Assembly: GCA_049999805.1 (NCBI GenBank)
Contig: JBNGIO010006274.1
Span: 302,875-330,534 of the forward strand
Origin: Folioceros fuciformis
Lineage: Eukaryota; Anthocerotophyta; Anthocerotopsida; Anthocerotales
Length of the DNA stretch: 27,660 nucleotides
Reading direction: 5' to 3'
Shown here: positions 20,678 to 27,660 of the stretch, piece by piece
Layout of the letters: each line of letters starts with the position of its first letter
How positions within the stretch are numbered: the stretch's first letter is position 1
Position numbers and translations under genes: made by a program
Notes under the pieces: generated by a model
What the model saw: the letters and a program-made list of their open reading frames with translations, nothing else
Told to the model about the DNA's origin: nothing
Databases searched by the model: none

Positions 20678-20685
20678 TATATAAG
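20678..20685 (+). promoter_or_regulatory. TATA box for the AIG2-like gene
   Basis: TATATAAG on the plus strand, about 360 bases upstream of the first in-frame ATG at 21039, at the switch from AT-rich to GC-rich sequence. A start about 30 bases downstream would give a 5' UTR of roughly 330 bases. No other strong TATA is seen between the divergent STPG-like gene and this gene. Confidence 0.5.
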
Positions 20686-20750
20686 GGTGGAGGAGTGTCG
20701 ATTGGGGTTTGTTTGAGCAGCAGAGTCCTTGTGAAGTGAAGTGACCCCGA

Positions 20751-20773
20751 GGGAGGGGGGAGGCGGGTCAGGG
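20751..20773 (+). other. G-quadruplex-prone run in the AIG2-like 5' UTR
   Basis: Four G-runs of at least three bases lie within 23 bases on the sense strand, shortly after the predicted transcription start. In an mRNA leader such a structure can slow scanning ribosomes. Only the sequence pattern is shown. Confidence 0.55.
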
Positions 20774-21038
20774 CGGAGCTGCTGGTGGCAGGCGACGGCA
20801 CAACAGCATTGCTGCTTCTCTTGCTGCCGCTGCTGTCTTCCATGCGATCCTTGTCGTGGCGAGGAAGCTACATAGGTCGGCAAATGAGCTTGAGGTGTGT
20901 GTGTGTCTCCTGGTGCGGTGGAGTGGATTGCACTTCCGGTGGCATTGCTGCCAAAAGGTGCGAACGGGTCCAGGCCGGTAAACCTCGGCCGAAGAGGGGA
21001 CCGGCTGAACCGGCTTCTCTGTTTCTCCCTGACCTTCG

Positions 21039-22227
21039 ATGCCTGCATTTGCAGCAGCAGCAGCAGGAGTAGCGGCGTGGCCGGTTTCCAGATGCCATGT
21101 CCCAATGGCAGCGCTAGATTTTAGCAAGAGCGTGCCGGTGTCGCGGCTCGCCTTGCTGGGCTTGAAGATGCACAGCAGCTGCTGGAAGGACGCGGGGATG
21201 GAGGATCCACCGCTGCCCCGCCTTCGGAACGTCTTCGTCTACGGCTCGCTGCTGGCGCCGGAGGTGGTGTCGGCCCTCATCGAGCGCGTGCCTCGCGAGT
21301 CCCCCGCCTACGTGACAGATTAGTATGCTCTTGGGAACCCTGAATCCAATGCTGGCCAGGCCGGGCCGGGTCGGGCATCGCACTCTTCTCGTCCTCCGGC
21401 CCTACTACGCTGCCCTGTGGACCGCTTGTAACAGAGGCTTGTTGCTTTGGCAGCCATAGGTACAGTGTCAAGGGGCGCCGTTACCCTGCAGTCATCCCTG
21501 TCCCGGACCACAAAGTTACTGGCAAAGTAGGTCTCTCGCCCCCTTCCCTCGCCTGCCTTCCTCACCTTGGCACCCAAGCCTTGCGCTGGGACCTCACTTT
21601 ACCCGCTCCCGACACTCGGCTCTCCCATCTGGAGCGGCTTTCATTTGACCAATGCTCCTGGGGCCTTGGCAGGTCCTGTTCGATCTTACCGACCAAGAGC
21701 TTGCCCTGTTGGACGAGTTCGAGGACATTGAGTACACCAAGGAGATAGCGGAGCCGGTGCTCATGGTATGCGCTCTGCCTTAGTTAACTCACGTGTAACG
21801 TGTAGCACACCTGGCCCCCCCTAACTCTCACTCATTGCTCCTTCTGTGCCTTAGGGCTCTGGGAAGGAGATTGCCACGGGGCCGAGCAGTCCCTTGCAGG
21901 CTTCTATATACGTGTGGGCGAATCTCAAGGACGAGAACCTGCAAGGCGAATGGAGTTACGAGGTGCGATTCCCTTCCTGGAAAGGTGATGCAATTCCTGG
22001 GAGTTTGTTGCATGTCAGAGCACTTCCCCGTTAGATCCACCTGGCGCGTGTCAGGGATTTCTTCTCTGCTTTCCAGGTGTCTATACGGGCACGCCCAAGG
22101 GGTGGACACATTGGCTTATCGTTTATCTCGTTGTCGATTGTCGTCTCAGGAATTCCGAGAGAAGTACTTGGACGAGTATGTCAAGATGTGCGAGGACTTT
22201 GTGAATGACTATTATAAGTCAGAGTGA
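21039..22227 (+). CDS. AIG2-like / gamma-glutamylcyclotransferase-fold protein, 5 exons
   Basis: Exons: 21039-21322, 21454-21526, 21673-21765, 21855-21962 and 22150-22227 (TGA), all GT-AG with phases that agree, giving 211 aa (189 aa if translation starts at the in-frame ATG at 21105). The fold signature VFVYGSLL is at about residues 65-72, the DYHRYSVKGRRYPAVIPV strand-turn crosses exons 1 and 2, and LALLDEFEDIEY gives the acidic residue (about E136) at the position of the catalytic glutamate of gamma-glutamylcyclotransferases. IYVWANLKDENLQGEWSYE matches the family's C-terminal part. AIG2-like plant proteins are small cytosolic members of this superfamily. Their substrates are mostly unknown, so a glutathione-related role is only possible. 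The roughly 60-residue extension before the domain, Ala-rich near the start and encoded in part by a CAG run, is unusual and could be a targeting sequence. The donor after GAT TA (GTATGC) is weak but gives the right frame. Confidence 0.88.
21052..21066 (+). repeat. (CAG)5 run at the AIG2-like N terminus
   Basis: Five CAG triplets follow closely after the ATG at 21039. In the gene's frame they are read as GCA and give a short alanine run. Length variation here would change the extension only. Confidence 0.9.
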
Positions 22228-22479
22228 CAGCTTGCCGTGTTGGCGGTCCCTTCTTCATTGAGGCCAGGAACCTAATGCGGGATTGGAGGATACCATATGA
22301 CTGACAGTCAGAACATTTGATAAAGCTCACAACCGTAAACGTTACGTTAGTGATCAATGTCACACAGGTGAATTTTTAAAAGGATGATAATTGCGGCAGA
22401 ATTGAATGCCCATCACATCAATTACCATCGGTACGTTCGCTGCCCACATTGTGGTAAACTTTTGCACACGACAAACAGC
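22228..22479. other. Convergent 3' spacer between the AIG2-like gene and ETFA
   Basis: These 252 bp separate the stop codons of two genes transcribed toward each other, so both 3' UTRs and poly(A) sites must lie in or overlap through this stretch. Overlapping antisense 3' ends are therefore likely. No gene or clear poly(A) consensus was identified. Confidence 0.7.
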
Positions 22480-24144
22480 TTAGTTACTAGATCGTTTATC
22501 AGGAACCTTTTCAATAAGCTCCGGGAGTACTTGGAACAGATCCGCTGCTAGCCCATAGTCGGCAACCTGAGCATCCGGCAGCACATTACACACAAATTAC
22601 AGAAAGTCCTGAGGTCCAAGGAGAGCGGGCGAGAAATAAGCATTCACAATTTTGTTTCCATTTCCTCAACAGTAACCTCGAGTCTACAGAAACACACATC
22701 CCAATAATTGAGCTTCTAACCTGGAAGATGGGAGCATCCGCATCTTTGTTGATGGCAACGATAACTTTGGAGTCTTTGATGCCAGCCAGGTGTTGGATAG
22801 CCCCTGATACTCCGATAGCTATATACAGATTGGGGGCCACAATCTTACCCGTTTGGCCTATTTGCATGTCATTGGGTACAAATCCAGCATCCACTGCAGC
22901 CCTGGATGCCCCAACTGCAAACAGCAGCCTGCGAGTAAGTTCCCCTTTCAACCAACGAAAGGGAAGGGAGGCTGTAAAGCAAGGATGAAAGACCAGTACC
23001 TGCGCCACCGAGCTTGTCGGCCAGCGTCTCCAGCATCTTGAAGTTTTCAGCACTTTTCAGTCCACGTCCACCTGAGATGACAACTTTTGCACTTCCGAGC
23101 TCCGGACGGTTTGAAGGCTGTAAATGCTGGCCAACCCACTCAGAGGTTGGAGTGCCATCTGCTCAACGGTGCACGACGTAAGGTAAGCAAAGCAAAGGTG
23201 TGGAGGAGCCATCATCAAGAGGCCAGTAATGAAAGACATGCCCACCTGTATGGAGTTGTGATGCATCGAAGGGAAAAATGGGTGCCTGAGCCACCCCTGA
23301 CAGAGGCAATCCAGAAACTGCTTGAAACGCAGTCGGTCGGACAGTGAGCAGACATGGGCCTGAGCCTTTGTAGCGGATTGTGCTCAAAGCATTCCCTGCA
23401 TACATAGGTCTAGAAATCTGGATTCAGCTTCCGTCGCAGCACTTGCAACTGACAAGACACTGTTGTCCTCGGTACTCACCTCACGAAAGTACGTTGGTCC
23501 ACGATGCGAACTACATCAGAAATGGCTGATACTTCCAGGAGCGCAGCAGCCCTAGGAAGGATGCTCTTTCCTGTCGATGACGCTGCAGCCACAAGATGAG
23601 AATAACCCCCCTTTTTCTGCACCTGGACCAACAGCTCGGCCCATGGCTCTGCTAATGCGTGCTGGAGATACTCGGAATCGGCTACCAGCACCTGGGAAGG
23701 AAAAACAATAGGTTAGCACGGTGGCCTAGCCCGCTTGCTCTCATCGTAAAGCCCTGGCTTGGGTTTGGGCTCGGAAGTCTGGGACGTTACCGCGGATATG
23801 GCAGGATGAGAAGTGGATGCATGAACCGCAGCTGCGTGCAGCGCAGGCCCAGACCCGGCCAGGAGCAAAGACACCTTGCTGCCCTCCTCCAAGGCAGCAG
23901 CCGCTGATACGGCGCTCAGTGACGAAGCCTTCAACGATCCGCCTTCGTGTTCCCCTAACACCAGAGTGCTCGCCTGTCATCAAACAATGGAAAGACTTGA
24001 GTTGTTGGGCGCCTGACACAGCAGCAGCAGGTAAGCCGAGAGAGACCTCACCGCGCGAGTTGCTCCAGCCGAGAAACGATGTGCGCTCGCAGACCAGCCC
24101 CGCCGCAGGCATGAGTGTGCAACTGTGTGAATTTTAGCAGCCAT
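22480..24144 (-). CDS. ETFA: Electron transfer flavoprotein subunit alpha, mitochondrial, 363 aa
   Basis: Seven minus-strand exons: 24144-24052, 23973-23791, 23691-23480, 23409-23246, 23158-23000, 22914-22721 and 22566-22480 (TAA), with GT-AG introns of 70-154 bp and matching phases. ETFA with ETFB forms the FAD-containing heterodimer in the mitochondrial matrix that passes electrons from acyl-CoA and branched-chain/lysine-catabolism dehydrogenases to ETF:ubiquinone oxidoreductase. The N-terminal domain begins after a presequence-like stretch rich in Arg, Ser and Ala ([17 protein letters not shown]). [12 protein letters not shown] opens the mature protein, and [14 protein letters not shown] (about residue 245), [15 protein letters not shown] (272-286), [16 protein letters not shown] and SGAIQHLAG (307-315) form the FAD-binding C-terminal domain, followed by [20 protein letters not shown]. 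Length equals what I recall for the Arabidopsis protein. No defect is visible. It converges with the AIG2-like gene and diverges from the Iojap gene. Confidence 0.97.
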
Positions 24145-24404
24145 GGCAAGCCCACCATTTGAATTATCCAGGCACGTCACGCCTATCCGTCAGCACATAT
24201 ATAGGCAGGAGGCAAACACTGCAAGCCTGGATCTCGAACGCGCTCCTATCTCTAGGTGCATGCTCGGGAGAACACATGGTTCATAAAAACGGAGCGGAAG
24301 GCACTCTGGTGTAGTAACACACACGTAGACTACATACATACACGGTGTCAGCGGGTGGAGGAAGTGGCAGGCAGTTGTTTGTTGTTTGCCCTTGCCCTGG
24401 ACCA
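24145..24404. promoter_or_regulatory. Putative bidirectional promoter between ETFA and Iojap
   Basis: Only 260 bp separate the ETFA start (minus, 24144) and the Iojap ATG (plus, 24405), so both promoters and 5' UTRs must fit here. A TATATAG element lies at about 24198-24204. It is nearly self-complementary and could serve either direction. GGCACGTCACGC at about 24170 contains an ACGT core of the bZIP-binding type. No coding sequence is evident. Confidence 0.6.
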
Positions 24405-25482
24405 ATGCATCAGCCTTGCGTACCAGCGGCGCAGCAAGTGTGGTGCGGGAGCTCTCTGGCCCTGCGGGCTCCTCCGTGCGGCCGCCTGAAACCGCACTTC
24501 CAGCTCTGTAAGCTTAGCCTAGGGCGGGAGCGAAGGAGATTGTGCGGAAGAAGTCATGCATTCTCGGCTTGCCAGCGTCTTGTTCCAGGAGCAGTGAGGG
24601 GTCAAGCGGACACGGACACGAACACGGACCAGCTCAAGGTAGGAGCCGCAGAGGTGGATGATGGTGGTGACGATGATGTTGCCTTGATGATGTGTGAGAG
24701 GAAAGGAATGAGGCTGCAACCAGAGTGTTGTGGTTTAGGGCACAGACATAGAGGCAGCAGACATGGAGGCCATGGATGAGGGTGAGCTGGATGAGCTGTT
24801 CGAGGAGTTTGGGGAAGTGGTTGTCCCTGACTCTGGGGATCGAACACCTACCTCTGAGGTGGATGATGATTCAGAAAGCCTGGCATGTGAGTCGTCATGT
24901 GGCTTTCGTGGTGGGATGGTGGTGGCCGTGGCTGCCTTCTTTCGCGGTTGTAAGTTTTAAAGGCTTGTCTGGTTGCAGTTGCCATTGCCATCGCTGAGGC
25001 GGCCAACGAGGTGAAGGCTGGGGACATCAAGGTCTTGTTTGTGAAGCCGTTGATCTACTGGACCCGCTTCTTCGTCCTGGCCACCGGATTCTCCAAGCCT
25101 CAAATCGGTGCCATAGCGTATGTCCCATGGCTTAACACCCCCTCTTCCTGCTATTCGTCATTCATCCCTTTCTCACTGCTTCCTTTTGTTGCAAGCAGGG
25201 ATAGGATCAGAGAAGTTGGGGAGGGTTACAAGAGGGAGCCTCGAGGGGACCTGAAAGCAAACGCTTGGACACTTCTGGATTTCGGTGAGCCCCTCGCTTC
25301 TCATCAAAAGCCCTTCCAGATGAAACAGTCTATCCTGAATGTGGGGTGACACGTGTTTGGTTGCAGGGGATGTGGTAGTGCATGTCTTCCAGCCCAAGGA
25401 ACGGGCGTACTACAACCTGGAGGAGTTCTACGGGAACGCGCCCGTGGTAGAGCTGCCGTTCGAGTCTCGATCCACAGACTAG
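24405..25482 (+). CDS. IJ: Iojap / RsfS-family ribosomal silencing factor, probably plastid-targeted, 235 aa
   Basis: Exons: 24405-24638, 24754-24886, 24979-25117, 25199-25284 and 25367-25482 (TAG), all GT-AG with consistent phases. The first ~70 residues (MHQPCVPAAQQVWCGSSLAL, then Arg-rich RERRRLCGRSHAFSA) look like a chloroplast transit peptide: Ser/Ala/Arg-rich and poor in acidic residues. An acidic linker follows (DMEAMDEGELDELFEEFGEV). The RsfS domain occupies about residues 120-231: KVLFVKPLIYWTRFFVLATG, FSKPQIGAIA, WTLLDFGDVVVHVFQPKER and YYNLEEFYGNAPVVELPFE. RsfS proteins bind ribosomal protein uL14 and keep subunits apart. The plant plastid member, Iojap, is known for the maize striped-leaf mutant and is linked to plastid ribosome formation. 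The form KPLIYWTRFF is closest to the chloroplast type as I recall it. ATG 24405 was chosen because the in-frame extension upstream lacks ATG. Confidence 0.94.
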
Positions 25483-25807
25483 ATTACTGTAATTTCTGCG
25501 GCCCTCTCTCTCCAGCCCTGACAGAGCTGGCCAGGGCCCAGCAGGATTCCGTTTGTCGGTTCCCATCAGAAGGAAAACTGTGAGGGGGCCTTACGGGGGA
25601 CGCAAGTTAGGCCCCGCTTCATTCATGCACCAACTCTAGACCCTGAAATTTTGTCCGGGGAAGTAATATTTGTCCAGGGTACGATGATTGTGCAGTCCAC
25701 TGACGCACCGAGCCTGGCCGAGTTCACATTATTGAGGCTAGGCTACTCACTTGAGGTTGGCCTCCGTCCGTAAAAGGTCTGCGTACAGTCCGCCGTCTCT
25801 AAATATT
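25483..25807 (+). other. 3' region of the Iojap gene
   Basis: The sequence is non-coding, without a recognisable gene, and presumably includes the Iojap 3' UTR. GC content falls from the gene toward the minisatellite. No distinct poly(A) consensus was picked out. Confidence 0.5.
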
Positions 25808-26040
25808 AGAGGTTTGGGTACTCCCTAGTTCTTATATCTCTATAAGAGGTTTGGGTACTCCCTAGTTGTTATACCTCTATAAATGTTAGAGGTTATAAAT
25901 GTAATGTTAGAGGTTATAAATGTTAGAGGTTATAAATGTTAGAGGTTTGGGTACTCCCTAGTTGGGGAGAGGTTAGAGGTTTGGGTACTCCCTAGTTGGG
26001 GAGAGGTTATAAATGTTAGAGGTTTGGGTACTCCCTAGTT
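25808..26040. repeat. 23-bp interspersed minisatellite, five copies
   Basis: The unit AGAGGTTTGGGTACTCCC plus TAGTT occurs identically at 25808-25830, 25845-25867, 25941-25963, 25975-25997 and 26018-26040. Between copies lie a second short repeat (TTATAAATGTTAGAGG) and GTTGGGGAGAGG spacers. In the last three copies CTCCC is followed by GGGGAG, giving a small hairpin. Spacing is irregular (37, 96, 34, 43), so the block grew by mixed duplications of two sub-units. Confidence 0.92.
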
Positions 26041-26049
26041 GGGGAGTAA

Positions 26050-26282
26050 GGCTAAATGTTATTTTTTTTATAAATGTTATATGTTACTTGTTTTAGAAAA
26101 ATAGGCACTCCCAATCATTATAGTCCAATTCTATAAATATTATTTTTATTTTTTTAATATATAATATATATTATACTTAAAATAGTATGGATAATATTAA
26201 TATCTAATTTGTCCAATCACAATGGAGACTTGGATGGGCCCAAAGCAAGAAAAGGCCAATCATAATATAGGACTTAGATGGG
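26050..26282. other. AT-rich spacer
   Basis: Very AT-rich sequence with TA runs around 26155-26175. A segment containing GATGGGCCCAAAGCAAGA occurs twice (about 26232-26250 and 26277-26295) at the entry to the purine-biased block. No gene is seen. Confidence 0.7.
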
Positions 26283-26812
26283 CCCAAAGCAAGAGAAGGA
26301 GGAGGGAGCAAGGAGCAAAAGGGAACAAGGAGCAAGAGGGAGTAAGGGAGCAAGGAGCAAGAGGGAGCAAGGGAGTAAGGAGTAAGAGGAAGCAAGGAGG
26401 GCCAAGCAAAAGTGGAAGGAGAGAGCAAGGGGGAACAAGGAGCAAGGAGCAAGAGGAAGCAAAGAGGCCTAAGCGAATGTGGAAGGAAAGAGAGCAAGAG
26501 AGAGCAAGGAGCAAGAGGAAGCAAGGAGGCCTAAGCGAAGGTGGAAGGAAAGAGAGCAAGAGGGAGCAAGGAGCAAGAGGAAGTAAGAGGGAGCAAGGAC
26601 CAAGAGGAAGCAAGAAGGAGCAAGGACCAAGAGGAAGCAAGAGGGAGCAAGGACCAAGAGGAAGCAAGAGGGAGCAAGGAGCAAGAGAGAGCAAGGAGCA
26701 AGAGGGACCAAGGAGCAAGAGGGTACAAGGCACAAGAGAGAGAAGAAGAGCGAGGGAGAAGGGAAGGGAGAAGAAGGAGAAGACAAGAGAAGGAGACCAA
26801 GAGAGAAGTAAG
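26283..26812. repeat. Purine-biased satellite-like block
   Basis: For about 530 bases the plus strand is almost entirely A and G, with C mainly in AGCAAGG contexts and very little T. Nested periods are visible. A 27-bp unit (AAGAGGAAGCAAGAGGG and ten more bases) occurs four times in a row at 26575-26682, then degenerates to 17-bp steps. A larger unit beginning GAGG-CC-AAGC recurs at about 26397, 26464 and 26526 (spacing 67 and 62). The long open frames on both strands are a consequence of the bias and period, not evidence of a gene. Strand asymmetry of this length favours triplex (H-DNA) formation. Confidence 0.9.
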
Positions 26813-26819
26813 TATGTAT

Positions 26820-27281
26820 TTATGTATATAGGAGTGTATGAAGTAAAAAATAATAATTATATTTTCTTTTTAATTTGGTTTAATATTTATTATTTCATGC
26901 ATTATTTTTCATTATTTTTTCTTATTTCCTGATGGTTTTAAGCCCCGGAAATCCTATAACTATCTATCTTGGCAGTTTTTTTTTTTTTAACGCTTTTATG
27001 TGGCTTGGGAAGGAATATGTTACCACATTCAAATTGTAATAGGTTTTTGTAACTCTTGTATTTATTATTGAAGGCTTTTGATCTAACTTGTGTTCTCCAT
27101 CCAGGTACGTTCTGCTTGTTAACGTGAAATGCGTTAGGACATCGTCATACAAAAAAGCTTCTAAAATCACATATTTGGAGGTATGTTTCTATATTAGATT
27201 TGGGATACTTTGTATTTCATTATTTTGAGTACTCAATTATTAAATTGTATGTTTGTAACTTTTGCTTTTCTTAGGGTGAAT

Positions 27282-27283
<2 letters not shown>
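26820..27283. other. AT-rich stretch before the transposase exon
   Basis: Mostly AT-rich non-coding sequence with an 11-base T run near 26980. One open piece ending at a GTATGT donor-like site (about 27105-27180, KKASKITYLE in one frame) looks like the start of a CENP-B/pogo DNA-binding domain and may be an upstream exon. Joined to the acceptor at 27321 it does not keep frame, so it is unproven. Confidence 0.4.

Positions 27284-27317
<34 letters not shown>
27284..27317 (+). repeat. Homopolymer of 34 T before a splice acceptor
   Basis: An unbroken run of 34 T is followed by GCAG (27318-27321), so it doubles as an extreme polypyrimidine tract for the exon starting at 27322. The exact length may be affected by sequencing or assembly error. 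Confidence 0.85.
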
Positions 27318-27319
<2 letters not shown>

Positions 27320-27321
27320 AG

Positions 27322-27660
27322 TAAGAGGCAGTGCTTGAAGAAAGAAATAATATTATACAAAGATGCTCATAGTGGAGCTACTAATCGAGAGGTTAGTGCT
27401 TGGGCTTCTCATCAATTCAGCATGCCAGTTTCTGCTATGACCATAGGTCGAATTTTCAAGAAGGGAAATAAGTTTCGAAACGTCAAGGATCATGAAGCTA
27501 ACTCTAAACGAAGTAAGGATACATTTCATCCCAAGGTTGAGGAGGCTTTGTTTTCATGGTTTGTGACGATGGAAGGAAATGTCACTATCTCTGACAATAT
27601 GTTGTGTGAAATGGGAAAACAGTTCTTTGATAGGTTACCAGAAGCAGAAAGGTTGGAAAA
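27322..27660 (+). CDS. Pogo/Tigger-type transposase (CENP-B-like), partial at the window end
   Basis: A 112-codon open exon begins after a TTTGCAG acceptor and is still open at base 27660. It reads KRQCLKKEIILYKDAHSGAT, NREVSAWASHQFSMPVSAMT and IGRIFKKGNKF. This is a CENP-B-type helix-turn-helix in which AMTIGRIFK fills the recognition-helix position. It is followed by HPKVEEALFSWFVTMEGNVT, ISDNMLCEMGKQFFDRLP, the second (Tc5/CENP-B) helix-turn-helix. This two-domain arrangement is characteristic of pogo/Tigger transposases and proteins derived from them. The catalytic DDE domain would lie beyond the window. No disabling mutation is visible in the part present, so an active element or a domesticated gene are both possible. 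The upstream exon is not settled. Confidence 0.8.

Noticed and set aside
20785-21072. 95-codon plus-strand frame upstream of the AIG2-like gene
   Set aside because: It begins with a GTG, lies in the predicted 5' UTR, is Leu/Arg/Gln-rich and has no family resemblance.
23741-24137. Frames of 106-123 codons on both strands over ETFA exons 1 and 2
   Set aside because: They run across verified splice sites or antisense to ETFA coding, whose translation is convincing on its own.
24345-24404. Twenty additional in-frame codons before the Iojap ATG
   Set aside because: They start with GTG and no in-frame ATG is present, so the ATG at 24405 is the better start for a eukaryotic gene.
24763-25482. First thought: an Alba-type nucleic-acid-binding protein
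   Set aside because: After splicing, KVLFVKPLIYWTRFF, IGAIA, LLDFGDVVVHVF and YYNLEEFYGNA are clear RsfS/Iojap landmarks.
25808-26040. CRISPR-like array
   Set aside because: Repeats of 23 bp with irregular spacers that themselves share sequence, in a plant nuclear context; this is a minisatellite.
26222-26932. 236-codon plus-strand open frame and 157-codon minus-strand frame in the purine-biased block
   Set aside because: Both are long only because T, and hence stop codons, is nearly absent on one strand and the repeat periods avoid them. The peptides are low-complexity (Lys/Arg/Glu/Gln/Gly or Leu/Pro/Ser/Cys) with no domain.

Overview
The window is nuclear DNA of a land plant, read as two kinds of terrain. 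Roughly the first 18 kb is repeat-rich sequence made of broken transposable elements and unrecognised decayed open frames. From about 18.2 to 25.5 kb lies a compact island of four apparently intact, intron-bearing genes. The last 2 kb returns to repeats and opens a pogo/Tigger-type transposase. The intron-bearing ETFA gene, a Iojap gene with a transit-peptide-like N terminus, and plant-type Ty1/copia and Ty3/gypsy elements indicate a plant. An apparently intact sperm-tail PG-rich repeat gene, of a family tied to flagella, points to a lineage with swimming sperm. The introns I could place are all short (70-301 bp), which fits a bryophyte or a Selaginella-like lycophyte better than a large-genome fern, cycad or Ginkgo. 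That placement is inference.

Layout. 1-2822: minus-strand Ty3/gypsy remnant (probable 3' LTR, polypurine tract, integrase, RNase H; reverse transcriptase lost). 2833-3578: a 45-bp tandem repeat and an unrecognised minus-strand reading frame. 3579-7770: minus-strand Ty1/copia element with 3' LTR, gag, protease, integrase, RT and RNase H, broken by stops and frameshifts and lacking its 5' end. 7.85-9.81 kb: minus-strand decayed gene with a tentative ParB/sulfiredoxin-like segment and one good intron. 10.1-11.94 kb: an unrecognised minus-strand frame and a plus-strand multi-frame relic with a CxxC segment. 12.08-12.23 kb: a G-quadruplex-prone tract followed by a long near-perfect hairpin. 12.6-14.3 kb: minus-strand Lys/Glu-rich frames with a 155-bp internal tandem duplication. 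14.4-18.2 kb: no recognisable gene.

Gene island. STPG-like gene (minus, 10 exons, 18243-20309); AIG2-like/gamma-glutamylcyclotransferase-fold gene (plus, 5 exons, 21039-22227); ETFA, mitochondrial electron-transfer flavoprotein alpha (minus, 7 exons, 22480-24144); and a chloroplast-type Iojap/RsfS gene (plus, 5 exons, 24405-25482). All splice junctions were placed by hand from GT/AG sites and phase, and every exon length agrees with its translation. STPG and the AIG2-like gene are divergent, the AIG2-like gene and ETFA converge, and ETFA and Iojap diverge from a 260-bp spacer that probably acts as a shared promoter for a mitochondrial and a plastid protein.

Downstream are a 23-bp minisatellite, a 0.5-kb purine-biased repeat block, and a partial pogo/Tigger transposase exon that runs off the window end. 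The least familiar content is the 7.8-14.3 kb block: head-to-head decayed frames, one ParB-like, near a hairpin structure. It may be the remains of a large mobile element that I cannot name.
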